64,000 nucleotides of DNA from Microbacterium sp. oral taxon 186 str. F0373 (GCF_000411455.1 NZ_KE150458.1:384876-448875), one strand, 5' to 3'. Counted from the stretch's first letter, positions 1 through 9,214 are shown. Translations and numbers: made by a program. The notes: generated from the letters alone by a model not told the origin.

Positions 1-21
1 TGACTCGCCCCGGCGTGTCCG

Positions 22-51
22 GAGACAGGATTCCTTGGAAGGATCTGTCTC
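22..51 (+). promoter_or_regulatory. Hairpin over the transposase ribosome binding site
   Basis: GAGACAG (22-28) pairs with CTGTCTC (45-51), with further pairing inside the arms. The stem contains the GGAAGGA ribosome binding site and ends directly at the OrfA ATG at 52. Similar hairpins in other IS elements block translation from mRNA that enters from flanking genes. That role here is inferred from position. Confidence 0.5.
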
Positions 52-375
52 ATGGGACGTCCCAGTAAGTACCCGCGCGAGCTTCGTGAGCGCGCTGTCC
101 GTATGGTCGCCGAGGTGCGATCCGACTATCCGAGCGAGTACGCCGCGATGACCGCTGTCGCGCAGATGCTCGGCGTCGGGTCGCCAGAAACGATCCGCAC
201 CTGGATCCGCAGGCAGCAGGTCGACGCGGGCGACCGGCCCGGAGTCACGACCGACGCCGCGGTGGAGATCAAGCGACTAAAGCGGGAGAACGCGGAACTG
301 CGGCGGGCGAACGAGATCTTGAAGGCGGCCTCGGCTTTCTTCGCGGCCGAACTCGACCGGCCACACAAGCGATAG
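52..375 (+). CDS. IS3-family transposase OrfA (helix-turn-helix subunit)
   Basis: This 107-residue protein is the DNA-binding half of an IS3-family transposase. The N-terminal half reads as a homeodomain-like HTH_Tnp_1 fold (RELRERAVRMV through the IRTWIRRQQ recognition helix, about residues 9-55). It is followed by a leucine/charged coiled coil (about 70-95, IKRLKRENAELRRANEIL) of the type that mediates multimerisation. Its last codons overlap the OrfB frame. There is no A6G slippery run; the candidate slip site is CTTTCTTC at 335-342, where the -1 frame continues without a stop into OrfB. OrfA alone usually acts as a regulator, while the OrfAB fusion is the transposase. Confidence 0.92.
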   Translation: MGRPSKYPRELRERAVRMVAEVRSDYPSEYAAMTAVAQMLGVGSPETIRTWIRRQQVDAGDRPGVTTDAAVEIKRLKRENAELRRANEILKAASAFFAAELDRPHKR

Positions 376-446
376 TCGGCTTCATCGACGCGCACAAGGA
401 CCGCGCCGACGGAGGGCTCCGATGGGGTGTCGAGTCGATCTGCGCC

Positions 447-1304
447 GTGCTCACCCAGCACGGCGTGAAGATCGCCCCATCGACCTACTACGACGCGAGA
501 GATCGCGGTCCGTCACCGCGGATCGTGTCGGACGAGAGGTGGAAGCCGATCATCCTGACCACGTGGCAGACGCACCGGAAGGTGCTCGGGGCCCGGAAGC
601 TCTGGCTGCGGTTGCGTCGCGACGGGCACGACATCGCCCGCTGCACGGTCCAACGCCTCATGCGCGAGCTCGGGATCGCCGGTGTCGTCCGCGGAAAACG
701 GAAGCGTCCCGTGGATGCGGATCTGCGGGAGACCAGGCCCGCCGACCTCGTCGACCGGCACTTCGCCCGGTTCCGCACGAACCAGCTCTGGGTCGCCGAC
801 TTCACCTACGTCTGGACGTGGTCCGGATGGGTCTACGTCGCGTTCGTGTTCGACGCGCACTCCCGCCGCATCATCGGGTGGAGAGCGGCGACCTCGATGA
901 CAACTCCGCTCGTGCTCGACTGCCTCGACATGGCTCTGTTCACCCGCCGCCGCGAAGGCGTCACCGGGTTCGCCGGGCTCACGCACCACACCGACGCCGG
1001 CAGCGTCTACACCTCGATTGCCTTCACGGACCGGCTCGTCGACGAAGGCATCGACCCCTCGGTCGGGTCCGTCGGCGACGCCTACGACAACTCCCTCGCG
1101 GAATCGCAGATCGGGCTCTACAAGTCCGAGCTCATCCACCACGACGGGCCCTGGCGCGACATCGACCAGGTCGAGGCGGCAACCGCGTCCTGGGTGCTGT
1201 GGTTCAACACGGAGCGCACCCACGGCTCCATCGACGACCTCACACCCCTTGAGGTCGAGCAGCTCGACTACGCTCGCAACGAACCGGTCGGAAAAGCCGG
1301 CTGA
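447..1304 (+). CDS. IS3-family transposase OrfB (DDE integrase domain)
   Basis: This is the catalytic half of the IS3 transposase. The rve/integrase core carries the DDE triad: Asp in VADFTYV, Asp in HHTDAGSVYTS, and Glu in the YDNSLAESQIG block. The HTH_21 region precedes it. The first start in this frame is GTG 447, but the frame is open and conserved-looking upstream (IVGFIDAHKDR beginning at 372, and back to about 333). The active product is therefore probably the OrfAB fusion made by -1 frameshifting rather than a protein started at 447. The frame closes with TGA 1302-1304, and TAA follows at 1311 in the same frame as the interrupted recombinase downstream. Confidence 0.92.
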   Translation: MLTQHGVKIAPSTYYDARDRGPSPRIVSDERWKPIILTTWQTHRKVLGARKLWLRLRRDGHDIARCTVQRLMRELGIAGVVRGKRKRPVDADLRETRPADLVDRHFARFRTNQLWVADFTYVWTWSGWVYVAFVFDAHSRRIIGWRAATSMTTPLVLDCLDMALFTRRREGVTGFAGLTHHTDAGSVYTSIAFTDRLVDEGIDPSVGSVGDAYDNSLAESQIGLYKSELIHHDGPWRDIDQVEAATASWVLWFNTERTHGSIDDLTPLEVEQLDYARNEPVGKAG

Positions 1305-1343
1305 CACCAGTAAAACGCTCTCCGGACACGCCGGGGCGAGTCA

Positions 1344-2594
1344 GTACGTCGAAGTGTCCTTTACGCCCGCCTCAGTGTCACTAAGGAGGAATCCGTCTCG
1401 ATTGCGCGGCAGCTTCAGTCATGCCGTCGCTACGCTGAGGCCCGCGGTTGGGAGGTCGTGGGTGAGTTCGTTGACGACGGTGTCTCGGCGACGGCCAACC
1501 GCCCCGAGGAGCGCCTCGGATGGAAGTCGCTGCTCGCAACTCGCGACTTTGACGCGGTGATCATCTGGAAAGTGGATCGGCTCGCGCGCAGGGTGCTCGA
1601 CTTCCTCCACGCCGACGAGACGCTCCAGAAACGGGGCGCGGGTCTCGTCGCCGTCGAAGACCCGATCGACATGACCAGTCCCCAGGGGCGCGCGTTTGCT
1701 GTCATGCTCGCCGTTTTTGGCGAGATGGAGGCCGAGGCCATCCGCGCCCGAGTTCGAGCTGCGCGCGCGCAGATCCTCAAGGACGGACGGTGGCCCGGCG
1801 GCGGCATCCCGTATGGGTATCAGTCGGGCCCGAACCCCGACGGTCCAGGCCGAGTGCTGACGAAGGACATCGAGCGCATCGGTTGGCTCTCGGAGGCCGT
1901 TGCTAGGGCGCTTCGGGGCGAGACCGTCAACGCAATTGCCACGTGGCTCACCGATAGCGGCGCACCGCTACCCGTGCGTCGCGTCGAGCGCATATCGGGG
2001 AGTACGTCGTGGAACCGTCAGACGATCGACGGCCTGCTGCGCAACCCAGTGCTCGCCGGGATGACGCCGCACAACCCAGGCCGCGCCAAGAGCGCAAAGC
2101 GGGTCGATCCGTTCGCCGTACTCCAGGACGAGCACGGCTACCCGACCGTCAACGAGGCGCTCGCCGTCATCTCCTACGAGGAGTTTGAGACACTGCAACG
2201 ACTCCTTGACGCCCGCACCGTGCCCCAGGCACGGAAGGGATCCGAGCGCCAATCTACAAGTCCCTTTCTCTCACGCGTCGCGCGCTGCGATGAATGCACC
2301 GTATTCCTCTGTCGAGGCACAAACCAGAAGCGGCCTGTCCTGTACTGCCCGAAGTGTCGCCAGACCATTGGCCGGACAGCGCTCGACGCCTACCTGATTG
2401 ACCGGCTCCTCTCCGAGCGTTCCGAAGAACTGGTAGGCGACCTTGATGTCGCGGAGGCCTGGGCGCGCGCCGGCCACGATGACAAGGCCCGGCGGGCAGT
2501 TTTTCTATCCCAGCTCGGCACTCTCTTCATCCGCCGTGGAGTCGTCGGACGCTACTTCGATGAGGATCGCGTGTTGCTGGCATGGTCGTCCTAA
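1344..2594 (+). pseudogene. Large serine recombinase, 5' end removed by the IS
   Basis: Reading in frame from the IS junction gives VRRSVLYARLS, so the catalytic serine (codon 1374) of the resolvase motif YARLS is present about 10 codons inside the junction. It continues through the resolvase core (DDGVSAT, IIWKVDRLARR, MLAVFGEMEAE), a PF07508-type recombinase domain (PYGYQSGP) and a zinc ribbon (CDEC...CPKC). About 416 residues remain. No ATG, GTG or TTG lies between the last in-frame stop (TAA 1311, inside the IS) and the serine. The first usable start, GTG 1458, would lose the catalytic residue. I infer an inactive integrase of the island, broken by the IS within its first few codons. Confidence 0.88.
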
Positions 2595-2631
2595 CACTGA
2601 CGGTCCCGCGATCCGCGCCAATCGATATCAG

Positions 2632-2647
2632 TAGTCTGCGGCAGACT
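2632..2647 (+). promoter_or_regulatory. Candidate drmABC promoter and operator dyad
   Basis: AGTCTG (2633-2638) and CAGACT (2642-2647) form a perfect 6-bp inverted repeat with a 3-nt spacer. The left arm overlaps TAGTCT (2632-2637), a plausible -10 element 16 nt before the drmA ATG. No good -35 is visible. A repressor bound here would cover the -10. The regulator is unknown. Confidence 0.35.
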
Positions 2648-2653
2648 GGTTCC

Positions 2654-5600
2654 ATGGCAGAGAGCACGAACGCGCAAACCCCAGCAGGCTCGGAATACGT
2701 GCTCAACTTCCCTACGAACGGCAGCTCGTTCGGTGTGCGCGAGAACCTCGTTGACATCCTGGAGCGGGAGCTGCTCGGGCCGATCCATGGCGAGGAAGAG
2801 CTGCTGCCGTTCAGCCCGAAGCAGATGTACCTAGTCGGTCTGGTCGCGCCGGTGAAGCTCACGGATATCGGCTCCTCGGTTCTGGACCAGGACGATGCCG
2901 ACGACCTCGCGGAGGTGCGTCTCGACGAGGACGGCGTTACCGAGGGCCGGGGGGTTCCGACGGTCGCCGCCGATGAGAGCGAGGCTGACGCCGAAGAGGA
3001 TGATGTCGAGGACCGTGCGCCTAAACAGGGCTTGATGATCCCTGCGTCGATGGGTTTGCGCTTTCAGGTGCCGAGTGTCCTGCCGTCGTTTGAGGTCACG
3101 GCGTCGTGGGGTACGTACGAGACGGTCGAGACCGACGAGGTGACGAAGGCTGGCCGCCCGGTGCGCAAGTACCAGCGCACGCCGGTTGAAGAGAGGCGGA
3201 CGATCTCGCTTAGGTCGTTGATTCCGGGGCGTACCGAGACGGTCGTGCTTCGCGATGCGATCTGCTTGCGGATCGACCGGTACGACGATGCCAAGTACGG
3301 TCGTGTTCTCGTGGAGATCGCGCTCTGCAATGACCGCGAGACGCCGTTACCGATCCCATCAAGTATGTGGATGTTCCAGACGAAGCTGATGGTCGACGCG
3401 AGCGGGGACGATGTGTTCCTTCCCGTTCGTGACGTACTGGAGCAGAACTGGCCCGAGCACGACGACGAGGTGCGGCGACTCGACCTCCAGTACAAGGACC
3501 GGCTGGAGTTCGCGATCGGTCGGACCTGCTCGGCCGACTGGGTTGTGCGCAAGGGCGCGCGCCGGGCGACCTCGGTGTCGACGACCTGGCTGCCACAGGC
3601 CGAGACGCCACAGACCCGAGCCGGGGAGGTCAAGGGCTCGACACTGTCTATGAAAGCGCTAGCATCCGCCACTCCCAATGACTTGCGCGTCGGGCTCGCG
3701 CCGTTGGTCTCCGGGTATGGCGCTTGGCTCGACAGGCAGAAGGGCATCGCGGCGGAACTGCCCGCGCACCTCCGGTCGACGGCGGACGATGTTCTGTGGG
3801 AGGCGCGAGCGGCGCACACACGACTCGTCGAGGGGCTGGAGTTCGTCGCTTCGGATCAGACCGCACTCCAGTGCTTCCAGTTCATGAACCGGGTGATGCG
3901 TGACCAGCGCCTCGCCTCACAGGTCGCCGAGGCCCGAAAGTCTGACTCCGCGCTGTCGATCAAGGACGCATGGGCGAACCTGGAAGCGGACGAGACCGAC
4001 GGGAAGCCGGTTGCCTCGTGGCGTCCGTTCCAGCTTGCGTTCATCCTCATGCAGCTTGGTGCGCTCACCGATCCGACCGCGCCGCTTCGTAGCGCGGAGC
4101 ATCAGGCCGAGGTCGAGCTGTTGTTCTTCCCGACCGGTGGTGGCAAGACCGAGGCGTATCTCGGCCTCGCGGCCTACACATTCGCGATCCGTCGTCGTCA
4201 GGCGGTCGTACAGTCAAGCGACGGCCCACTGAACGGCGGCGATGGCGTCTCCGTGCTCATGCGTTACACCTTGAGGCTGCTTACTGCACAGCAGTTCCAG
4301 CGTGCGACCTCTCTTATTTGCTCGGCCGAACTCGCGCGCCGTGAGGACGAGCTGACGTGGGGAACGGAGCCGTTCCGCATTGGCCTGTGGGTCGGTACCG
4401 ATGTCAGTCCGAAGCGGTTCGAAGAGGCCGACGAGCAGCTCAAGAAGGTCAACGATGGAGCCTCACACCGGCTCACCGTGCTCCAGATTCAACGCTGTCC
4501 CTGGTGCGGCACCGAGATCGCCCCTGCGAACGTCAGGGGCGACGCCACCAGCCGCCGCGTGTTTGTACACTGCGGTGACGAGCTCGGCCGCTGTCCCTTC
4601 TCGAAGGGTGGCGGTGTGTCGGAAGGTCTCCCGGTGCTGACGGTCGATGAGGAGATCTACCGGCTTACCCCAGCGTTCGTCATCGCCACTGTCGACAAGT
4701 TCGCGAGGCTCGCACGCGAGGGCGAGGCAGCGTCGTTGTTCGGCTACGTCAGCAAGCGCTGCGGGCGGCACGGATACGTGCATCCCGACTACACCGGCTG
4801 CACCGTGCAATCGCACCCTGCGAACAACGGGCACGCAGCGGCCACCGTGATATCAGTCGGCCGTCTACGCCCGCCGGACCTAATCATCCAGGATGAGTTG
4901 CACCTCATCACCGGGGCGCTTGGCACCGCGGTCGGTCTCTTCGAGGTTGCGGTCGAGACGCTGTGCTCCTGGGGGAGCCCCGAAGGCAAGCCGGTGAAGC
5001 CGCTCATTGTCGCTTCGACCGCGACCGTGCGGAACGCCGTTGAGCAGGTGCGTCAGCTCTACGGCCGCAAGGTTGAAATCTTTCCGCCGCAGGTTCTCGA
5101 TGTTGCCGACACTTTTTTCTCCCGCGAGGTTGACGTATCCGAGCAGAACCCTGGGCGTCGCTACATCGGCGTGAGCGCGCCAGGCGTGCGCCTGTCGAGC
5201 GCCGAGATTCGCCTCGCCGAGGTGCTGCTGCTCGCGGGCCAGCTACTGTTCGATCGCACGGGCATCGAAGCTGACCCTTATATGGTCCTTGTCGGGTACT
5301 TCAACGCCACCCGCGAGCTGGCCGGCATGCGCCGCTACTTGGACGATGATGTGAGCACCCGGGTCGGTAACCCGCGGCGCGACTCAGGCTTCCCACGCCG
5401 CTACGGCACCGCGTTCGGAAGCCTCAACGTCGCCGAGCTAACCTCGCGCATCTCAGGTGCCGATATCGGCAAGACCCTCGACAAGCTCGGGCTCGAGTTC
5501 GACCCCGACTACGACACGACGGCTGCGTTCCAAGCCCGCATCGCGCTGAGGCGCGAGGACAAAGCGGCTCCCAAGCGTGATGCCGATGCACCGTTCGATG

Positions 5601-6367
5601 TGGTGCTTGCGACATCGATGCTCCAGGTCGGCGTCGATGTGCAGCGACTCGGCCTCATGCTCGTGGTCGGCCAGCCGAAGAATACGGCGGAGTACATCCA
5701 AGCATCCTCACGCGTCGGACGAGACGCGTCCCGCCCCGGCCTGGTCGTATCACTCGGGAACTGGGCTCGCCCGCGTGACCTCGCCCACTTCGAGCAATTC
5801 CGGCACTACCACGACACCTTCTACAAGCAGGTCGAGGCGCTGTCGGTCACCCCGTTCTCGCCTACCTCCCTAGAGCGCGGTATCGACGGGCTACTCGTCA
5901 GCGCGGCGCGCGTCGCCCAGGCGATGCTCGCTGACGGCCTTTCGCCCGAGCGCGAAGCGGGGAAGATCGCTTCACACCACCCCGCTGTCGTTGCGATCAT
6001 CGACCGGCTCAGGGCCCGCATCCTCGCCGCGTCGCAGGATGACGACCTAACCAAGAAGGCGAGCGACCTGCTCACCAACCGGGTTGATCGCTGGATGAGC
6101 CGAGCCGGGTACGCCAGCGAGCGGCACCAGACTCTCGTCTACGAGCGCACAGGCGAGGGCGACAAGTACCTGCCGCTGATCATCAGCCCTGAGAACCACC
6201 GCGCTAACGTCGGCAGCACGACCGAGGCACCGTTCGTGATCGCCAACTCGATGCGTGAGGTGCAGCCCGAGATCAACCTCCTGGTCTCGCCGATACCAGA
6301 CCGGCTCTTCGCCAGAACCCCCGCGGGTGTTGACGAATGGGCGATGCCCGTCGGGGAGGATGACTGA
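2654..6367 (+). CDS. drmA: DISARM helicase DrmA
   Basis: This 1237-residue superfamily 2 helicase matches DrmA in size and layout. It has a long N-terminal region, Walker A PTGGGKTE near residue 492, a zinc-finger-like Cys cluster (CPWCG through CGDELGRCPF, about 615-660), a DELH motif II near 746, STAT motif III near 785 and motif VI SSRVGRDASRPG near 1015. In DISARM, DrmA and DrmB form the complex that engages incoming phage DNA. The start at ATG 2654 gives MAESTNAQ; ATG 2582 in the same frame is possible but would overlap the recombinase and has no better ribosome binding site. The stop overlaps the drmB start (TGATG), so the genes are translationally coupled. Confidence 0.87.
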   Translation: MAESTNAQTPAGSEYVLNFPTNGSSFGVRENLVDILERELLGPIHGEEELLPFSPKQMYLVGLVAPVKLTDIGSSVLDQDDADDLAEVRLDEDGVTEGRGVPTVAADESEADAEEDDVEDRAPKQGLMIPASMGLRFQVPSVLPSFEVTASWGTYETVETDEVTKAGRPVRKYQRTPVEERRTISLRSLIPGRTETVVLRDAICLRIDRYDDAKYGRVLVEIALCNDRETPLPIPSSMWMFQTKLMVDASGDDVFLPVRDVLEQNWPEHDDEVRRLDLQYKDRLEFAIGRTCSADWVVRKGARRATSVSTTWLPQAETPQTRAGEVKGSTLSMKALASATPNDLRVGLAPLVSGYGAWLDRQKGIAAELPAHLRSTADDVLWEARAAHTRLVEGLEFVASDQTALQCFQFMNRVMRDQRLASQVAEARKSDSALSIKDAWANLEADETDGKPVASWRPFQLAFILMQLGALTDPTAPLRSAEHQAEVELLFFPTGGGKTEAYLGLAAYTFAIRRRQAVVQSSDGPLNGGDGVSVLMRYTLRLLTAQQFQRATSLICSAELARREDELTWGTEPFRIGLWVGTDVSPKRFEEADEQLKKVNDGASHRLTVLQIQRCPWCGTEIAPANVRGDATSRRVFVHCGDELGRCPFSKGGGVSEGLPVLTVDEEIYRLTPAFVIATVDKFARLAREGEAASLFGYVSKRCGRHGYVHPDYTGCTVQSHPANNGHAAATVISVGRLRPPDLIIQDELHLITGALGTAVGLFEVAVETLCSWGSPEGKPVKPLIVASTATVRNAVEQVRQLYGRKVEIFPPQVLDVADTFFSREVDVSEQNPGRRYIGVSAPGVRLSSAEIRLAEVLLLAGQLLFDRTGIEADPYMVLVGYFNATRELAGMRRYLDDDVSTRVGNPRRDSGFPRRYGTAFGSLNVAELTSRISGADIGKTLDKLGLEFDPDYDTTAAFQARIALRREDKAAPKRDADAPFDVVLATSMLQVGVDVQRLGLMLVVGQPKNTAEYIQASSRVGRDASRPGLVVSLGNWARPRDLAHFEQFRHYHDTFYKQVEALSVTPFSPTSLERGIDGLLVSAARVAQAMLADGLSPEREAGKIASHHPAVVAIIDRLRARILAASQDDDLTKKASDLLTNRVDRWMSRAGYASERHQTLVYERTGEGDKYLPLIISPENHRANVGSTTEAPFVIANSMREVQPEINLLVSPIPDRLFARTPAGVDEWAMPVGEDD

Positions 6368-8397
6368 TGGCTGAAACCACCATCGCGGCACTGGCCGACA
6401 ACAATGACGCCCTCGACCCGCTCGGCGACGCCGACGAAGGCTTGGTGAAGAACCGGGCCAAGGTCGGCTCGGCGCGGCCATCGTCGCTGCTGTATACCTA
6501 CGGCCCGGGCGCGATCATGGATCTGCCGAGCTTCTCAGTGATGCCCGCCGGGTTGGATGACTGGGAGCCGATCTGGAAGCGCCGCGAGATCGTCCCGACG
6601 ATTCTTGAACCGCGCCTGCTTAACGTCGTCCGGCTGCACCTCGGCCCGCAGGTCGAAGCACTGCGTCCATTCCCGTGGCAGCCGAAGAAGGGCTCGATGT
6701 CCACCGAGGGCTCCGATCTCGGCCTGCCCGCGCGCGTGTTCCCGCAGTGGTTTCGCTGCACCGGCTGCGACTACCTCGGCCCGATCACCCGGTTCACCTA
6801 CACGAACACGCATCCGTTCCGGCCCGACCTCGCCCAGTTTACCCACAAGCCGTGCCCAGGCCGTGGCGGGCGCGGACGGCGCGAGGGCAGCCCGGCTGTC
6901 CCCGCGCAGCACCTGCTGACCTGCACCAACGGGCACCTTGACGAGTTCCCGTACGCGCTGTGGGTGCACAAGGGCAAGAAGTGCCCCGTCGCAGAGAACC
7001 CTGACCTGAAGATGCGCGACGCCAACGTCGGCAAGAGTGTCGGCTCCACGATCATCTGCCAGTCCTGCAACGCGACGCGCGGCATGGCCGAGGCTCAGGG
7101 CGCGAAGGGACGGGAGAAGCTTCCCCAGACCTGCCGTGGCCGCCACCCTCACCTCGGCGCGTTCTTCCCCGGCTGCAAGGCCCAGCCTGCGTTGATCATG
7201 ATGGGTGCCTCGAACCTGTGGTTCCCCTCGACTCAGAGCATCATTGTCATGCCGCGCTCAGAGGTCGAGCAGAAGGAAGCGCTCGCCGACCAACTCCGCG
7301 TCGAACTCGGCATCGAGCAGATCCAGCAGTTCGCTGACCAGATCCCGGTCATCCGCGCGCTCGCCGGGGCACGCAACATCGACGTGGCCAGCCTCTCGGA
7401 CGCCGATGTCGCTACTGCCGTCGCCGACGTGCTCGCGCCTCCGGAGTCGGAAGAGGCCCGCGAGGAGCGCCGCGCCAGCTGGGACCCGATCGAGCTACTC
7501 ATCCCCGAGTGGCGCTATCTCCAGAAGCCGATTCTGTTCCCCGAGCAGCAGAACGACACCGGGCTCATGGTCACGGAGAAGCAGCGCGGTGCTGACCTGC
7601 ATCCGCGCATCACACGTGTCGTCGGTGTGGACAGGATGAAGAAGGTGAACGCTGTCCTCGGCTTCACGCGCCTCGATGAGATGGACCGCGTGAACGACGT
7701 GGCCTCGCGGCTCGTCGACCTCACCCGGAACGGCAAGCCCGCCTGGGTACCTGCCACCGAGGACCGAGGCGAGGGAATCTTCCTGCAACTCGACCTTGAC
7801 ACCGTCGCGCAGTGGGAGCAACACATAGAGACTGCCCCGTTGTGGGACGCTCACGTCAAAGCACACCGCCGCAACTTCGCCCGGCGTTTCTCCGAGACCG
7901 CCGCAGCGGTCAACCCCGATACCCGGATGCCTGGGCCGCGCTACTGGCTTGTCCACACGCTGTCGCACATCCTCATCCGAGAGATGGCGATGTACTCTGG
8001 CTACGGTGCGGCCAGCCTCACCGAGCGCATCTACGCCTGGGGTGACGAGCCTGGGCGCGAGGCTGCGGCGGGACTGCTCATCTGCACGACAGCGTCTGAC
8101 AGTGAAGGCACGCTCGGCGGCCTCGTCGCTCTCTCAGAACCGACGAAGTTCCGGAACATCGTGCTTTCCGCGTTGCGCCGGGCCGCACGATGCTCGTCCG
8201 ACCCGGTTTGCGCTCAACGCACGCCGTCCGACCCCGAGGACTTCCTCCACGGCGCGGCCTGCCACACCTGCTCCTTCGCTTCGGAGACCTCGTGCGAGAA
8301 GGCCAACCGGTTCCTTGACCGTCGGTTCCTCCTCGACCTCCCGACGGCGAATGGCCCGACCGTGCCAGGGTTCTTCGGCAGCATCCATGGCCTCTGA
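6367..8397 (+). CDS. drmB: DISARM protein DrmB (DUF1998 family)
   Basis: This 676-residue protein has the hallmarks of DrmB: an N-terminal RPSSLLYTYGPGAIMDLP segment, a series of paired-Cys clusters (CTGC near residue 130, CTNGH near 178, CQSC near 230, a CRGRHPH...C group near 258) and a C-terminal DUF1998/MZB region with a Cys-rich end (CSSDPVC near 608, CHTC...C near 631). These would bind zinc. In DISARM it partners DrmA. Its ATG shares one base with the drmA stop, and its own end overlaps drmC by 11 bp, so the three genes form one operon. Confidence 0.87.
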   Translation: MAETTIAALADNNDALDPLGDADEGLVKNRAKVGSARPSSLLYTYGPGAIMDLPSFSVMPAGLDDWEPIWKRREIVPTILEPRLLNVVRLHLGPQVEALRPFPWQPKKGSMSTEGSDLGLPARVFPQWFRCTGCDYLGPITRFTYTNTHPFRPDLAQFTHKPCPGRGGRGRREGSPAVPAQHLLTCTNGHLDEFPYALWVHKGKKCPVAENPDLKMRDANVGKSVGSTIICQSCNATRGMAEAQGAKGREKLPQTCRGRHPHLGAFFPGCKAQPALIMMGASNLWFPSTQSIIVMPRSEVEQKEALADQLRVELGIEQIQQFADQIPVIRALAGARNIDVASLSDADVATAVADVLAPPESEEAREERRASWDPIELLIPEWRYLQKPILFPEQQNDTGLMVTEKQRGADLHPRITRVVGVDRMKKVNAVLGFTRLDEMDRVNDVASRLVDLTRNGKPAWVPATEDRGEGIFLQLDLDTVAQWEQHIETAPLWDAHVKAHRRNFARRFSETAAAVNPDTRMPGPRYWLVHTLSHILIREMAMYSGYGAASLTERIYAWGDEPGREAAAGLLICTTASDSEGTLGGLVALSEPTKFRNIVLSALRRAARCSSDPVCAQRTPSDPEDFLHGAACHTCSFASETSCEKANRFLDRRFLLDLPTANGPTVPGFFGSIHGL

Positions 8398-9103
8398 CCC
8401 GCTCGCAGAACTCGGCAGCTTCCTCACCGCGACTGAGGCGGAACGGCTCGCCATGCAGTTCGAGACCGGCACGCCTGTCAGCGTTGCAGTGCGCGAGATC
8501 GCGAGTAACCGTCGAGAACAGGTCAAGGAGTTGCTCGTCGCGTCGGGGCTCGGGCCGGGTGACCGGGAGCGCGCCGTCAGCGTGCTGCGCGCCGTCGCCG
8601 GGGCGAAGAGTGCGCTGCGGGAGCTGACGCCTGTGTGGACGATGCCCGGCCACGAAGCGAGCATCGGTCACCTCACTGGCGAGTTCCACCGCATCGTTGG
8701 AGCCGCACGGCAGTCGGTCACGGCGGCCACCTACAACTTCCAGGACACTTCGCAGATGTGGACCGCGTTGAAGGCAGCCTCTGACCAGCCTGACGTCGTT
8801 GTGACGGTGTACGTCGATGCCGGGGTCGGCGATGCCGCGACGGTCAAGGCGCAGCTCTCACGAGTCACGGTCTACCGCTCGGCGATCCTGCCGAGCGGTA
8901 AGCAGGTGGTGAGTCACGCCAAGTTCGTCGTCGTCGACCACGAGGTATTGCTCATCACCAGCGCCAACTTCAGTTTCTCCGCCGAGAACCGCAACGTCGA
9001 GTTTGGCGTCCTCATCCGCGATACCGCCCTTGCTGCATCCGTCGAGGCCACCATGAGGAGCAAGCACGGGTCGCTCTACGAGCTGGTCCGGCTGGCTCCG
9101 TAG
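8387..9103 (+). CDS. drmC: DISARM protein DrmC (phospholipase D fold)
   Basis: This 238-residue protein carries one HKD motif of the PLD superfamily, HAKFVVVDHEVLLITSANFS, with His near residue 177. An N-terminal helical region (MASDPLAELGSFL) precedes it. Length and single HKD fit DrmC, which is reported as dispensable for defence in studied DISARM systems; its enzymatic activity is not settled. ATG 8387 overlaps the end of drmB by 11 bp. No methyltransferase gene follows: the next gene is the AbiE pair after a 161-bp gap. Confidence 0.85.
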   Translation: MASDPLAELGSFLTATEAERLAMQFETGTPVSVAVREIASNRREQVKELLVASGLGPGDRERAVSVLRAVAGAKSALRELTPVWTMPGHEASIGHLTGEFHRIVGAARQSVTAATYNFQDTSQMWTALKAASDQPDVVVTVYVDAGVGDAATVKAQLSRVTVYRSAILPSGKQVVSHAKFVVVDHEVLLITSANFSFSAENRNVEFGVLIRDTALAASVEATMRSKHGSLYELVRLAP

Positions 9104-9214
9104 CTCCACCAACTCGACGTGGTCGACGAGTGTCTCGCCCGATACGAGGACATTCCGGCGGCAACAGTCCGGCGATCTTTGGAGGACATGCGGCATCGGG
9201 TTCCGCCCGACAAA

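Larger units (their letters stand above)
1..1343 (+). mobile_element. IS3-family insertion sequence, complete
   Basis: Bases 1-25 are the exact reverse complement of bases 1319-1343, giving perfect 25-bp terminal inverted repeats beginning TGACTCGCCC. Between them lie two overlapping frames in the OrfA/OrfB arrangement of the IS3 family, with OrfB in the -1 frame relative to OrfA. The right end abuts, in frame, the catalytic domain of a serine recombinase, so the element interrupts that gene. The left end coincides with base 1 of the window, so the left flank and the target duplication cannot be read. No internal damage is visible and the element looks capable of transposition. Confidence 0.95.

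Noticed and set aside
1458-2594. A functional recombinase starting at GTG 1458
   Set aside because: That start omits the catalytic Ser at codon 1374 and about 38 residues of the resolvase core, and it has no ribosome binding site.
2582-2653. An earlier drmA start at ATG 2582
   Set aside because: It would overlap the recombinase stop, lacks a ribosome binding site and adds 24 residues without family character; ATG 2654 lies behind a plausible -10.
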